This document shows positions 17,427 through 25,315 of a stretch of 37,776 bases of DNA, piece after piece. The position numbers were made by a program, and so were the translations under genes. The notes beneath the pieces are model-generated. The model was not told where the DNA came from. It saw only the letters and a list, made by a program, of their open reading frames with translations, and ran no database searches. Positions within the stretch are counted from its first letter, which is position 1. Each line of letters opens with the position of its first letter. The DNA is from Chitinophaga pinensis (lineage in GTDB: Bacteria; Bacteroidota; Bacteroidia; Chitinophagales; Chitinophagaceae), in NCBI GenBank assembly GCA_945878115.1, contig CAMDVD010000040.1, forward strand, positions 1 through 37,776. Direction: 5' to 3'.

Positions 17427-17744
17427 ATCTCCTAAAATCGGCCTCAAACAAATTTGACTTTTCAATAATGCTTTGTACCTTAGGGCTTTACATAAAAATG
17501 CAAGGCTCTTTTTTATTGGAATTATTTACAAATAATGAATCCACTCTTTTGGTTTCAATTTAGTATTTCTTATTTGTTGATCAATTTATTTACTTTCGTT
17601 TGGAATATTTGAAATTTTTAAACTGTACACATTTTTTGTTATGATAATTAAACAAGAACGAATAAAGCAAATGCACAGCATCATTACTAGTATCAAATAC
17701 AACGTGGTTTATGAAGTTTAACTTCAATAAATAATTTCATCGCA
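17427..17744. other. Gene-free stretch before the nuclease gene
   Basis: TTGACTTTTCAATAATGCTT followed by TGTAC at 17455-17478 repeats the text found just before the second hairpin copy (19309-19331). The rest is AT-rich, and I see no clear promoter or gene in it. Confidence 0.5.
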
Positions 17745-18764
17745 ATGGCAAAGAATAATATTTTAGCAAACACTCAACAAGCATTACTAACGGAGTTATC
17801 TCATCTCATTGAACAAAGTCAGCAGCAAATAGTTTCGCAAGCTAATAGCACCCTTACGTTATTGTTTTGGCATATTGGCAAACGTATCCATAAAGAAATA
17901 CTGCAAAATAAACGAGCAGATTATGGCAAACGAATTGTGCCGACAGTGTCGGCACAATTGGAGGAAAGGTTCGGAAGGAACTTTACGGAGAAAAATGTAA
18001 GGAGGATGCTACAGTTTGCTGAACAGTTCCCTGACAACTCAATTGTCGCTACACTGTCACGACAATTGAGTTGGTCACATTTTTTGGTATTAATTCCACT
18101 CAAAAGCCAAGAAGCCAAACTGTATTATGCTCAGGTTTCTGCCACCCAAACATTAGGCGTAAGAGATTTACGCAAACAAATTAGCACCAAGACCTTTGAA
18201 CGAAGCAGCATAGCTAATTTGCAAAATACTGGTAACAATCCTGCCTTACACAACACATTTAAAGACCCATACTTTTTAGATTTCTTAGGGCTGCAAAATA
18301 CCTATTTAGAAAAGGATTTGGAAGCAGCCATTTTACGAGAGTTAGAAGCGTTTATATTGGAATTAGGTAAAGGCTTTGCTTTTGTAGAACGCCAAAAACG
18401 AATGATAATTGATGGAGAAGATTTTCATTTAGACCTTCTTTTTTATCACCGGAATTTAAAACGCTTAGTAGCAGTAGAATTAAAATTGGGGAAGTTTGAA
18501 GCTGAACATAAAGGGCAAATGGAATTGTATTTAAAATGGCTGGATAAGTATGATAAGAAAGAAGGAGAATTACCACCGGTAGGTTTAATACTATGTGCCG
18601 AAAGCAGCAAGGAGCAAATAGAATTATTGGAGATGCACAAAGACGGCATCATGGTAGCAGAATACTGGACAGAGCTACCACCAAAAAAACAATTAGAAAA
18701 AAAGATACACAGTATTTTAATAGAAGCTAAAGAAAGGATAGAACGAAATAAATTACTGGGGTAA
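17745..18764 (+). CDS. PDDEXK nuclease domain protein, DUF1016/YhcG family
   Basis: A 339-aa protein with the DUF1016 N-terminal domain (LLFWHIGKRIHKEIL, ADYGKRIVPTVSAQLEERFG, FTEKNVRRMLQFAEQFPD, LSRQLSWSHFLVLIPLKS) and a C-terminal PDDEXK-type nuclease fold. The likely metal and catalytic residues are Asp230 in FHLDLLFY, then Glu245 and Lys247 in AVELKLGKF. Members of this family are common in accessory regions, and their biological role is not settled. It is the main gene between two long direct repeats beside tRNA-Glu, which suggests transfer as a small cassette. Two similar palindromic stretches lie inside the coding sequence (17933-17960 and 18040-18067), both encoding an IVxTxSxQL pattern. 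Confidence 0.93.
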   Translation: MAKNNILANTQQALLTELSHLIEQSQQQIVSQANSTLTLLFWHIGKRIHKEILQNKRADYGKRIVPTVSAQLEERFGRNFTEKNVRRMLQFAEQFPDNSIVATLSRQLSWSHFLVLIPLKSQEAKLYYAQVSATQTLGVRDLRKQISTKTFERSSIANLQNTGNNPALHNTFKDPYFLDFLGLQNTYLEKDLEAAILRELEAFILELGKGFAFVERQKRMIIDGEDFHLDLLFYHRNLKRLVAVELKLGKFEAEHKGQMELYLKWLDKYDKKEGELPPVGLILCAESSKEQIELLEMHKDGIMVAEYWTELPPKKQLEKKIHSILIEAKERIERNKLLG

Positions 18765-18834
18765 TAAACCTCCAACAAGGCAAGGCTTTCATAATGTGCT
18801 AAATAAAATTGCGGAAACATCATAAACGTAGAAA

Positions 18835-19227
18835 ATGCCAACTAAAAAAGCTTGGGTGTTTACATCTCAAAAAAAAATTACAGAAAAAGATAAAGCAGAG
18901 TTAACGAATCTATTTGAACCTTTAATAGCGGATTACAAAGCAAAGTTTATTAATGCTAAACCCAATAAGCAAGAAAATTATGTAGTAAATTTCTATAGTA
19001 AATTTTACAGTCGTTTTTTTTATTTGTGTGCTGAATATAAAGCAGAATATGAAGGCAGAAGATTTGATGGGTTTGAGGAAAAATTTGCAAGACTTGAGTT
19101 TGTTGAAACAAATAAATACAACCTTGCTTATTTCAGACATACTGGGCAATGGTGGACAGTCGAGTATAATGTTACTCCAGAATTTTGTTTAAAGTACATA
19201 ACAAATAATGGATTATTCTTTAATTAA
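18835..19227 (+). CDS. Unknown 130-aa protein of the nuclease cassette
   Basis: I do not recognise this protein with confidence. It is 130 aa, soluble by appearance, lysine- and aromatic-rich, with no signal peptide or membrane helix. The C-terminal third carries FARLEFVETNKYNLAYFRHT and GQWWTVEYNVTPEFC, which looks like a small alpha+beta domain with conserved aromatic residues. The start MPTKKAWVFTSQKK is plausible. It follows the nuclease by 70 bp on the same strand and both lie between the same direct repeats, so they probably moved together. A partner or immunity function for the nuclease is only a guess. Confidence 0.7.
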   Translation: MPTKKAWVFTSQKKITEKDKAELTNLFEPLIADYKAKFINAKPNKQENYVVNFYSKFYSRFFYLCAEYKAEYEGRRFDGFEEKFARLEFVETNKYNLAYFRHTGQWWTVEYNVTPEFCLKYITNNGLFFN

Positions 19228-19306
19228 GAAAAAGTCAATAAAAAGCTAGACTCGGAACGGTACGATTCTATATTGCTCAACCCGTACAAAATCTTCCTCG
19301 CATAAG

Positions 19307-19466
19307 TTCGACTTTTCAATAATGCTTTGTACAAAAAATCAGAGTGAGAAACAGAGCGAGAGCGATGTTCGAGCTCTGATTTTTTTTCTCGCTCTCACTC
19401 TGTTTCTCGCTCTCTGAGCCTGTTTCTCGCTCTCTGAGAACTTGATTAGTGAATACCTAACAATTC
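19307..19466 (+). repeat. Cassette-flanking hairpin repeat, copy 2
   Basis: GTACAAAAAATCAGAGTGAG at 19329 starts a stretch of about 80 bp identical to the copy after tRNA-Glu. TTGATTAGTGAATACCT is shared again near 19443. The copy is preceded by AGTTCGACTTTTCAATAATG (19305 onward), which echoes the T-loop text AGTTCGACT of the tRNA. An extra TGTTTCTCGCTCTCTGAG unit is inserted compared with copy 1. Confidence 0.85.
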
Positions 19467-19572
19467 TAACAAAATTTTCATTACTCTCACTAGGTTTTTT
19501 TTCTTCAGATTTGCTGTGAGAAATTTCCTCCTATTCAAAAGTTTTCCATCTTTCCTAAATCCTTCTCCCTCA

Positions 19573-19655
19573 AGTTCGACTTCTCAATGACGATTTGTAC
19601 AATAAAACAGAGTGAGTGCAAATAGCGAAAGCGACCAGTACTCACTCTATTTTTT
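19573..19655 (+). repeat. Third, degenerate hairpin copy
   Basis: AGTTCGACTTCTCAATGACG is followed by TTGTACAATAAAACAGAGTG. A shorter hairpin then pairs AGAGTGAGT with ACTCACTCT, followed by ATTTTTT. It has the same order as the other two copies but differs in the loop. It suggests a stepwise series of insertions behind the tRNA. Confidence 0.6.
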
Positions 19656-20049
19656 GCGTCAATCTCCATGATTCTTACTTTGAGAGTTTTAAAATTAATA
19701 CATTTAAACCGCAACGAAATCCAGCGTATTTAAGTTTTACCTTGCAATCACTGTTTCTAATGAGAAATCAGATTTAGAAGGGGAGGACGCACTATAACCT
19801 CTGTTTTCTATTTTATTCCAATTGATATTTTAGCCATTATAGACTATAAAAAGAATTGGTACTATTAACCTTGTAGTCTACCCAAATTGTAACGATGATA
19901 GAATACTTATTTGTGCTGAAAGAACCAATAAAAACCTAGGCGTTTTACTCTATTTTTTTATACTGCTTGTCACTATTACCATTCCTTAATACTTGGTTTT
20001 GTTTCATTTAAGGAAATAAAAAAAAAGTTACCTATTAACAGCAATTCCT
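19656..20049. other. Gene-free stretch before the asparaginase-type gene
   Basis: AT-rich DNA with stops in all frames and no recognisable gene or repeat. It is downstream of the minus-strand peptidase gene. I see no clear terminator in it. Confidence 0.4.
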
Positions 20050-21117
20050 TTATTTGAATATAGCAACTTGTTTGTTTCCTTTTCGATCTATCATTCCTCT
20101 GAACATCGCAGTTGTTGTAAAGGATTGATAAATATTGCCATGCTTGTCAATTCCAATACATCCACCACGTCCATGATGTGCCTTAAGTTTTACTTGGATA
20201 ACCTCTTCCATTGCTTTTGAAAGGCTAAAATGTTTGTATTCCATCAAGCAAGAAATATCATGTGCAACGACCAGTCGCATAAAATCCTCACCTTTACCTG
20301 TGCAACTAATAGCACAAGTTTCATTATTTGCGTATGTCCCGGCTCCGATGATAGGAGAGTCGCCAATTCTATTGTATTTTTTATTGACAATCCCACCAGT
20401 CGATGTGCCAGCAGCAATATTGCCGTATTGATCTATGGCAACACAACCTACCGTACCATATTTTTCAGTCTTTGATTCATCAATTGGCTGCACATAGCTT
20501 TTACTATCGTTATCTAGCTGGACACTATCGCTATTTTTCAATTTCATAAATTGTTTCCATCTGAATTCTGTCTTAAAATACTCCGGTGATTCCATTTCGC
20601 AACCTTGCTCTCTTGCAAATTTCTCAGCACCTGCACCAGAAAGTAGTAAAAATTTAGAATGCTTCATCACCTGAAAAGCTGCTGTAATAGGGTTTTTGAT
20701 GGTTTGAACACCACATATAGCACCCGCTTTGAGATTTTTACCACTCATGATAGCAGCATCCATTTCAATAGTACTGTCATTTGTAAAAACGGATCCCTTA
20801 CCGGCGTTGAAAAAGGGCGAATTTTCAAGAATGAGGATACTCGCGACTACTGCTTCTTCTGCTGTTCCGCCCCTTGAAAGAATAGCATAGCCACTATCCA
20901 GTGATGTAGATAAAGTTTGCTTGTAGATTTGTTGTTGCTCTTCCGACAATTCAGCAAGCTTGATATTACTAGCACCACCATGAATGGCTAAAGCAACAGC
21001 ATGATGCTTGGAAGAACTTGTATCAATTGACTTATTTCTGTGCTGAGCCATAGTAATTAAGGGACATAACAAAAGGATAAAAAAAAACAATTTTGAGGGA
21101 TAGGAGTGCAGACGCAA
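20050..21117 (-). CDS. Secreted isoaspartyl peptidase / L-asparaginase (Ntn hydrolase)
   Basis: A plant-type (type III) asparaginase that cleaves isoaspartyl dipeptides and/or asparagine after self-cleavage into two chains. At the N-terminus SKLFFFILLLCPLITMAQH is a signal peptide, so the enzyme is probably periplasmic. The alpha chain has ALAIHGGAS near 43-51, SRGGTAEEAVVASILILE and FNAGKGSVFT. The expected autocleavage nucleophile is Thr222 in KYGTVGCVAID, followed by GNIAAGTSTGG and IGDSPIIGAGTYA. GKGEDFMRL and the late HHGRGGCIGIDKHGN complete the family pattern. The length of 355 aa is normal including the leader. It stands alone between accessory regions. Confidence 0.95.
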   Translation of the reverse strand: MRLHSYPSKLFFFILLLCPLITMAQHRNKSIDTSSSKHHAVALAIHGGASNIKLAELSEEQQQIYKQTLSTSLDSGYAILSRGGTAEEAVVASILILENSPFFNAGKGSVFTNDSTIEMDAAIMSGKNLKAGAICGVQTIKNPITAAFQVMKHSKFLLLSGAGAEKFAREQGCEMESPEYFKTEFRWKQFMKLKNSDSVQLDNDSKSYVQPIDESKTEKYGTVGCVAIDQYGNIAAGTSTGGIVNKKYNRIGDSPIIGAGTYANNETCAISCTGKGEDFMRLVVAHDISCLMEYKHFSLSKAMEEVIQVKLKAHHGRGGCIGIDKHGNIYQSFTTTAMFRGMIDRKGNKQVAIFK

Positions 21118-21225
21118 TGTGATGTAGATTTATAGGATACAAAAGATTTAATTCACAATTTTTATATTCAGATTTTATGTAAGAAAGAAAGGGTATTTTG
21201 AGTTCATTCAAGTATTAACAATTCG

Positions 21226-21675
21226 TTAAATATAAACTATATTATCTACTTCAAGCATTTCCGGAATGAATGATGTTGCAATAATAATATTCCTTTTCTT
21301 TTTCAACAAATTGAGTTCAGTCACTATTATTTTTATGGATTCCTGATCGAGATAATTAAATGGTTCATCCAATAATATAATTGATTTGCGCGTTAGAAAT
21401 GCTCGAGCAAATTGCAATAATATACGTTGGCCTGAAGATAAATTTTTCCCACCATCTTCTATTTTGAATTGTAAATTTTCCAGATCATCTTCAGCGAATT
21501 TCAATTTTAGCTTTTGTAACATGGCGATGGCTTTTTCCTGTTTCTCGATCTTGGTACTATAACTAATTGCTTTAAATATGCTGTTCCCTATCAATGGAGT
21601 TTCAGAGCTAACCATAGTTATTTCTTTTCTCAATTCGAATGAATAATCCTGGAATTGGATCTTATCTATGGACAA
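21226..21675 (-). pseudogene. ABC transporter ATPase, C-terminal fragment
   Basis: Only the second half of an ABC ATPase domain (about 149 aa) is present. It has the ABC signature LSSGQRILLQFARAFL near residues 79-94, Walker B SIILLDEP near 98-105, and a D-loop NYLD. The Q-loop region is changed to VSSETPLIGNSIFKAISYS. Walker A and any membrane domain are missing. Family similarity seems to run up to its very first codons, where it meets a plus-strand surface-protein fragment. The sequence is of the peptidase/MsbA-like exporter class. I read it as the remnant of a larger transporter gene cut by a rearrangement, though a mis-assembly would look the same. Confidence 0.8.
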
Positions 21676-22328
21676 GTACCACTAGCAATTTTACCGCAAC
21701 AGGTACTACTATTTCACGACCCAATGCGAGCATTGCCATGTCGGGCTTGTACAAAGTTCAACAATTGATAAATGGTTGTGCTTCAACGCCGTTTTATTTT
21801 AATGCGAAGGTATTTGGTATTGCAGCAATAAGTTCCATAGATACTTTTTGTACAAGTCATAGTGTAGAAGATGCTGGCAAATTAGTAATCGGTTCCAGCA
21901 TTAATGGAACTGATCCAATGGAATATTCTCTGAATGATGGTGCTTTTCAAAGCTCTCCAATATTTGAGCATTTAAACAATGGTCTTTATAGAGTAACAGC
22001 ACGAGCCATCGGAAGTAATTGCAACAGTGTCGTTCAAACGCAAGATTTGTATTGTGCGATGATGAATTTACGTGACGATATTATTCAGATTTTTCCAAAT
22101 CCAAATGCAGGTAGCTTCACTTTAAATTCAATTCTCAAGAAACCGAGTGAAAATATTACCATAGTTGTATACGATTTGAATGCTAAGGTTATTTACCAAA
22201 AACATATAGATATAAAAACCGAAATCTTACGTGAAGAAATTAATATCAAAGGATATGCTGGCGGTACTTATATGGTGAAGGTAAGTATCGATGCTGATGC
22301 TTATTTATTGCCTGTAGTTATATATTAG
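21639..22328 (+). pseudogene. T9SS surface protein, C-terminal fragment
   Basis: A 229-aa C-terminal part of a large secreted protein. It starts abruptly in an Ig/PKD-like domain (SYLWTSTTSNFTATGTTISR), continues with a SprB-like DPMEYSLNDGAFQSSPIFEH domain, and ends in a type A T9SS sorting domain (IQIFPNPNAGSFTLNS, then YMVKVSIDADAYLLPVVIY). There is no signal peptide, so the product could not be exported as it stands. Its beginning overlaps the beginning of the ABC fragment on the other strand by 37 bases. Both genes lack their N-terminal parts at this point, which marks a recombination junction. Confidence 0.8.
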
Positions 22329-23143
22329 ATTTCCCTATCAGATGGAGTATCAACAACCTAAATTAAAGTTTATGCTATGCACTTGTTCCGCCCTGCAGTA
22401 TGCCTTACTATATATAATATTGGTGCTCTGAACAGTTAAGCCATCCAATAATTCAGACCTCAACAAACTTCCTTGTTAAAAGATAAAACTCCATTTCATT
22501 CAATAAAATCTTAATTACGTATTTTTGATATATGCTTACGAAACTCCAACCTTCTGCTATCTGCAATATGGTGAATTGTATTCGCAGAATTTTGTATCGG
22601 GGATAAGTAAGTTATTGCTAATAAATCGGCGCTACGTAAATCACCGTTTCCGAATTATTGTCCCATAAAACATGAGTGAAAATAAAGGAAAGTGAGAACG
22701 CAAAGTTCTATCCTTGACTAAAGATTTTCAGCGCTTGTGGGGAATAAATTTCAAAGCAAGCGCTGAAAAGCTATGGGAAGCTATTGCCATTTATTCGTTC
22801 GATTTTCTATTCTGTAATTTATATTCGTTTGTTATTGGATAATTTTTGGAGACGGAAATTAGTTGTTAGGGTTGCCCTTTTTTGATGTGCGTTAAGAAAA
22901 TTGATGAAGACTGCGTTAAGAAAGAAATTCCTTGCAGATCGTTGAATAAAGAAATAAAGATGACCGTCATTCTAGTGCCAAGATTTAGGAATAGCTGTGA
23001 CTAATTTCTTTTAGCAGTATGAATCAATTTTTAGCTTCATCAAAAACAGGCTTGAACTTTTGCTCAACTTTTGTTTCAAGACAAAAGTGGACACAAAGGT
23101 TAGCGTATTTATCTCCTAAATGTGATTTACTAGCTATAATAGC
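22329..23143. other. Gene-free stretch with several inverted repeats
   Basis: No gene is seen. 22446-22620 resembles 33395-33570 (see that entry). A 13-bp perfect inverted repeat, TTTTCAGCGCTTG (22725-22737) with CAAGCGCTGAAAA (22757-22769), could form a strong hairpin. A smaller one pairs ACTTTTGT (23067-23074) with ACAAAAGT (23081-23088). Confidence 0.6.
22446..22620 (+). repeat. Diverged about 175-bp intergenic element, copy 1
   Basis: Collinear with 33395-33570 at shared anchors: ATCCAATAAT, CAAACTT, AAAGATAAA, TATTTTTGA, ATGCTTACGAAAC and, at the end, TTTTGTATC followed by GGGATAAGTAA. Both copies lie shortly after genes or gene pieces with T9SS sorting domains. The match is partial, so it is an old duplicate or a conserved type of element. 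Confidence 0.55.
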
Positions 23144-23269
23144 GCATAAGCCTAATGCGGGCTTGAGGAAGTAACTGAACATTTGGAATTCTATTTATCT
23201 TTAGTACTTTTACCCAGCTGATGTTCTTCTAATGCCCGCACAAGGCCTATGCGCGGAACGTTATGCCCA
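23144..23269. repeat. Upstream boundary of a possible gene cassette
   Basis: GCGCATAAGCCTAATGCGGGC (from 23144) and GCCCGCACAAGGCCTATGCGC (23235-23255) are inverted repeats matching at 18 of 21 bases. Right after them comes CGTTATGCCCA (23259-23269). The 10-mer GTTATGCCCA returns inverted as TGGGCATAAC at 24747-24756, after the gene. The combination looks like an integron-style recombination site next to a cassette, but no integrase is visible. Confidence 0.5.
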
Positions 23270-23315
23270 ATGCCATGGCGAACACAAAACACGATAATAA
23301 CGAACAGAAAATTAA

Positions 23316-24713
23316 ATGAAACGACTTTTAGCAATACTTCTTACGATAATAACAACAGCCAATATTTCGGCGCAGACATCAGACACTATTTCGTTCATTC
23401 AATCAAAACGCATGTCGGATGCAGATTTAGCAAAAAAACGGGAAGGGACATTTTTAACAGGTATTCCCGATTTTTCTTCAGATCCCGTAATAGGTTTTGG
23501 TCTTGGGGTTAGAACAAATATCTATTGGAACGGCACTCGAGCCAATCCATTTTTTGCTTACACGCCTTACCTTGCTAAGCTTAAAGCCAATGCTGCCTAC
23601 TACACATCAAATGCAAGAGAACTAATTTTATCGCTGGACGTTCCATATTACAATGGCACACGTTGGCGTTTTAAAATTGACTTTAAGGCTCAACAAAATC
23701 CAGCCAACTTATATTTTGGCTCTAATGAATCTACACTTGGAGAATTGAGACTCCCATCAACACCAAACGGTGGACAAACATTTTCAACTTATGCATCCTT
23801 TGACAAAGCAAGGAAAACTTTACGACCTGGTGGCATTGGAGAGGCAAGTTTTGTAACAGACGCTTTATCAAACAGGTTTAGAGAAACTGAATTTATGCTA
23901 AATTTAAAAGCAGACTACGCGCTTGGCAAAAAAGGAGTATGGAGAATTTTGGGTGGTTATGAAATTCAACATTTGAGTTACAAAACATTTGAAGGTACAG
24001 AAGCCGATGCCATAGACGCAAACACAGGACAAAAAATTAAAGCACCAAATGGAACTTCATTACTAAGACGTGATTTTCAACAAGGCTTAATTTCAGGACT
24101 TGACGGAGGTTGGGTTTCTCTATTACAAACAGCTTTAATTTTTGACACAAGAGATTTTGAACCCGACCCGACTCGTGGATGCTATCTTGAAATTGCAAAC
24201 GAATTTTCAAATAAAATTATTGGTTCTCAATTCAACTTCAACAAGCTATTTATACAAGGACGAGTTTATAAAAAAATCCCAGTTGGCCCAAGAACTATCT
24301 TTGGTGGACGGGTTGGCCTAGGAAATATTTTTGGAAAGTATGCACCATTTTTTGAATTTCAGGACCAGTGGAGCCCAGACGGAAGTATAAATTCATTGGG
24401 CGGTAAACAATCACTTCGTGGACATAGAGCCAACAGATTTTTAGCACGTTCTTTGGCATTTGCAAACTTTGAATTGCGCATTAGACTTGCAGAGATGAAA
24501 CTAAAAAAACAACGCTTTGCATTTGGCGTTGCACCATTCTTTGATGCAGGAACAGTTAGAGACAATTGGCAAGACTTGAGTTTTTCAAATATTAAAACTT
24601 CCTTTGGCGGTGGTGTGAGAATTGCATGGAATCAATCAACGATTATTTCATTTGACTATGGTATTTCAAAAGAAGACAAACTAATTTACTTTGGTATTGG
24701 ACAAGCATTCTAA
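23316..24713 (+). CDS. BamA/TamA-like (Omp85-type) outer membrane protein
   Basis: A 465-aa outer-membrane protein with a signal peptide (LLAILLTIITTANISAQ), a short N-terminal stretch (KKREGTFLTGIPDFSSDPVI) and a C-terminal beta-barrel of the bacterial surface-antigen/Omp85 class. The barrel carries TALIFDTRDFEPDPTRGCYL and the marker GGKQSLRGHRANRFLARS, equivalent to the conserved Arg-Gly motif of loop 6 in BamA. The last strand ends in IGQAF with the usual terminal Phe. There are no clear POTRA domains, so it is a small "barrel only" member of unknown substrate. It is bounded on both sides by inverted GTTATGCCCA sequences, and its codon use (GAC, ACA-rich) looks unlike its neighbours, which suggests gain as a cassette. 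Confidence 0.88.
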   Translation: MKRLLAILLTIITTANISAQTSDTISFIQSKRMSDADLAKKREGTFLTGIPDFSSDPVIGFGLGVRTNIYWNGTRANPFFAYTPYLAKLKANAAYYTSNARELILSLDVPYYNGTRWRFKIDFKAQQNPANLYFGSNESTLGELRLPSTPNGGQTFSTYASFDKARKTLRPGGIGEASFVTDALSNRFRETEFMLNLKADYALGKKGVWRILGGYEIQHLSYKTFEGTEADAIDANTGQKIKAPNGTSLLRRDFQQGLISGLDGGWVSLLQTALIFDTRDFEPDPTRGCYLEIANEFSNKIIGSQFNFNKLFIQGRVYKKIPVGPRTIFGGRVGLGNIFGKYAPFFEFQDQWSPDGSINSLGGKQSLRGHRANRFLARSLAFANFELRIRLAEMKLKKQRFAFGVAPFFDAGTVRDNWQDLSFSNIKTSFGGGVRIAWNQSTIISFDYGISKEDKLIYFGIGQAF

Positions 24714-24746
24714 TTGACAGTAAAACATAAACGAAAGACAAGAACG

Positions 24747-24784
24747 TGGGCATAACATTGCCTACAAGCAAGCAGGGCTGAGTA
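24747..24784. repeat. Downstream boundary of the possible gene cassette
   Basis: TGGGCATAAC (24747-24756) is the exact inverse of GTTATGCCCA at 23260-23269 and is followed by ATTGCCTACAAGCAAGCAGG. The two enclose just the outer-membrane gene. It may be the other half of a recombination site. Confidence 0.5.
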
Positions 24785-24962
24785 GCTTTTCTATCCTTCT
24801 TTTCTTTATTCTTCTTTTGGTTTCTTAATCCAGATTTTCTCCATCTATTCGAAATGTTCAAAATAACAAGAGCAAATCTGTTTGAGATTTGCAATCTCGA
24901 ACTTCTATCGGCGGTTCTGCAAACTGCCTAATCAGAGCCATATAATATTGTATAAATTATTC

Positions 24963-25032
24963 TCCCGTTCTTCGCAGCATCTGCTCGCTCCGAAGTAATA
25001 TTCTTTTGCTTTCAGCAAACTATCATATTATT
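24963..25032. repeat. Dispersed element with CTTCG...CGAAG hairpin, copy 1
   Basis: CCGTTCTTCGCAGCATCTGC, then CGCTCCGAAGTAATATTC and TTTTGCTTTCAGCAAACTA, closely match 34213-34280. In the second copy CTTCGGAG and CTCCGAAG pair perfectly. Here one arm has a change, so the hairpin is weaker. Confidence 0.7.
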
Positions 25033-25047
25033 CTAGGAATAAGTTAT

Positions 25048-25152
25048 CTGTAAAAAGAAATTTCGCATCTGTAAAAAGAAATCTCGCATCCTGCAAAAGA
25101 CTTCTTGACTTTGCAAAAACGCATCTCGCACCCGTACAAAGAAATTTTACGC
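25048..25152. repeat. Short degenerate tandem units (about 21 bp)
   Basis: CTGTAAAAAGAAATTTCGCA (25049 onward) is followed by TGTAAAAAGAAATCTCGCAT and then weaker relatives such as TGCAAAAGACTTC, GCATCTCGCA and GTACAAAGAAATTTTACGC. After it, 25200-25258 is a TTTTGG-rich low-complexity run. No gene is seen between the cassette boundary and rpoC. Confidence 0.55.
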
Positions 25153-25262
25153 CCGAAACTATGAAATAAATAAAATGACAAAGACCAACTACGAAGTATT
25201 ATGGTTTTGGCTTTTGGAATTTGGGATTTTATTTTTTGGATTTTGCTTTTGGACTTTGTATC

Positions 25263-25297
25263 AAAAAAAATGCCCAGCGATTGCTGAGCATTTTTTA
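25263..25297 (-). terminator. Rho-independent terminator of rpoC
   Basis: AAAAAATGCCCAGC and GCTGAGCATTTTTT form a nearly perfect stem with a GATT loop and one mismatch. A run of T's follows on the minus strand. It lies 19 bp after the rpoC stop. Confidence 0.85.
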
Positions 25298-25315
25298 TTG
25301 GATTAATTTATAAAA

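Noticed and set aside
17745-19227. Toxin-antitoxin or complete restriction-modification system
   Set aside because: The nuclease has no methylase or specificity partner, and the 130-aa neighbour has no recognisable antitoxin features; the pair is left as a cassette of unknown function.
23316-24713. Full BamA with POTRA domains
   Set aside because: At 465 aa there is no room for POTRA repeats before the barrel; only the barrel-type features are present.
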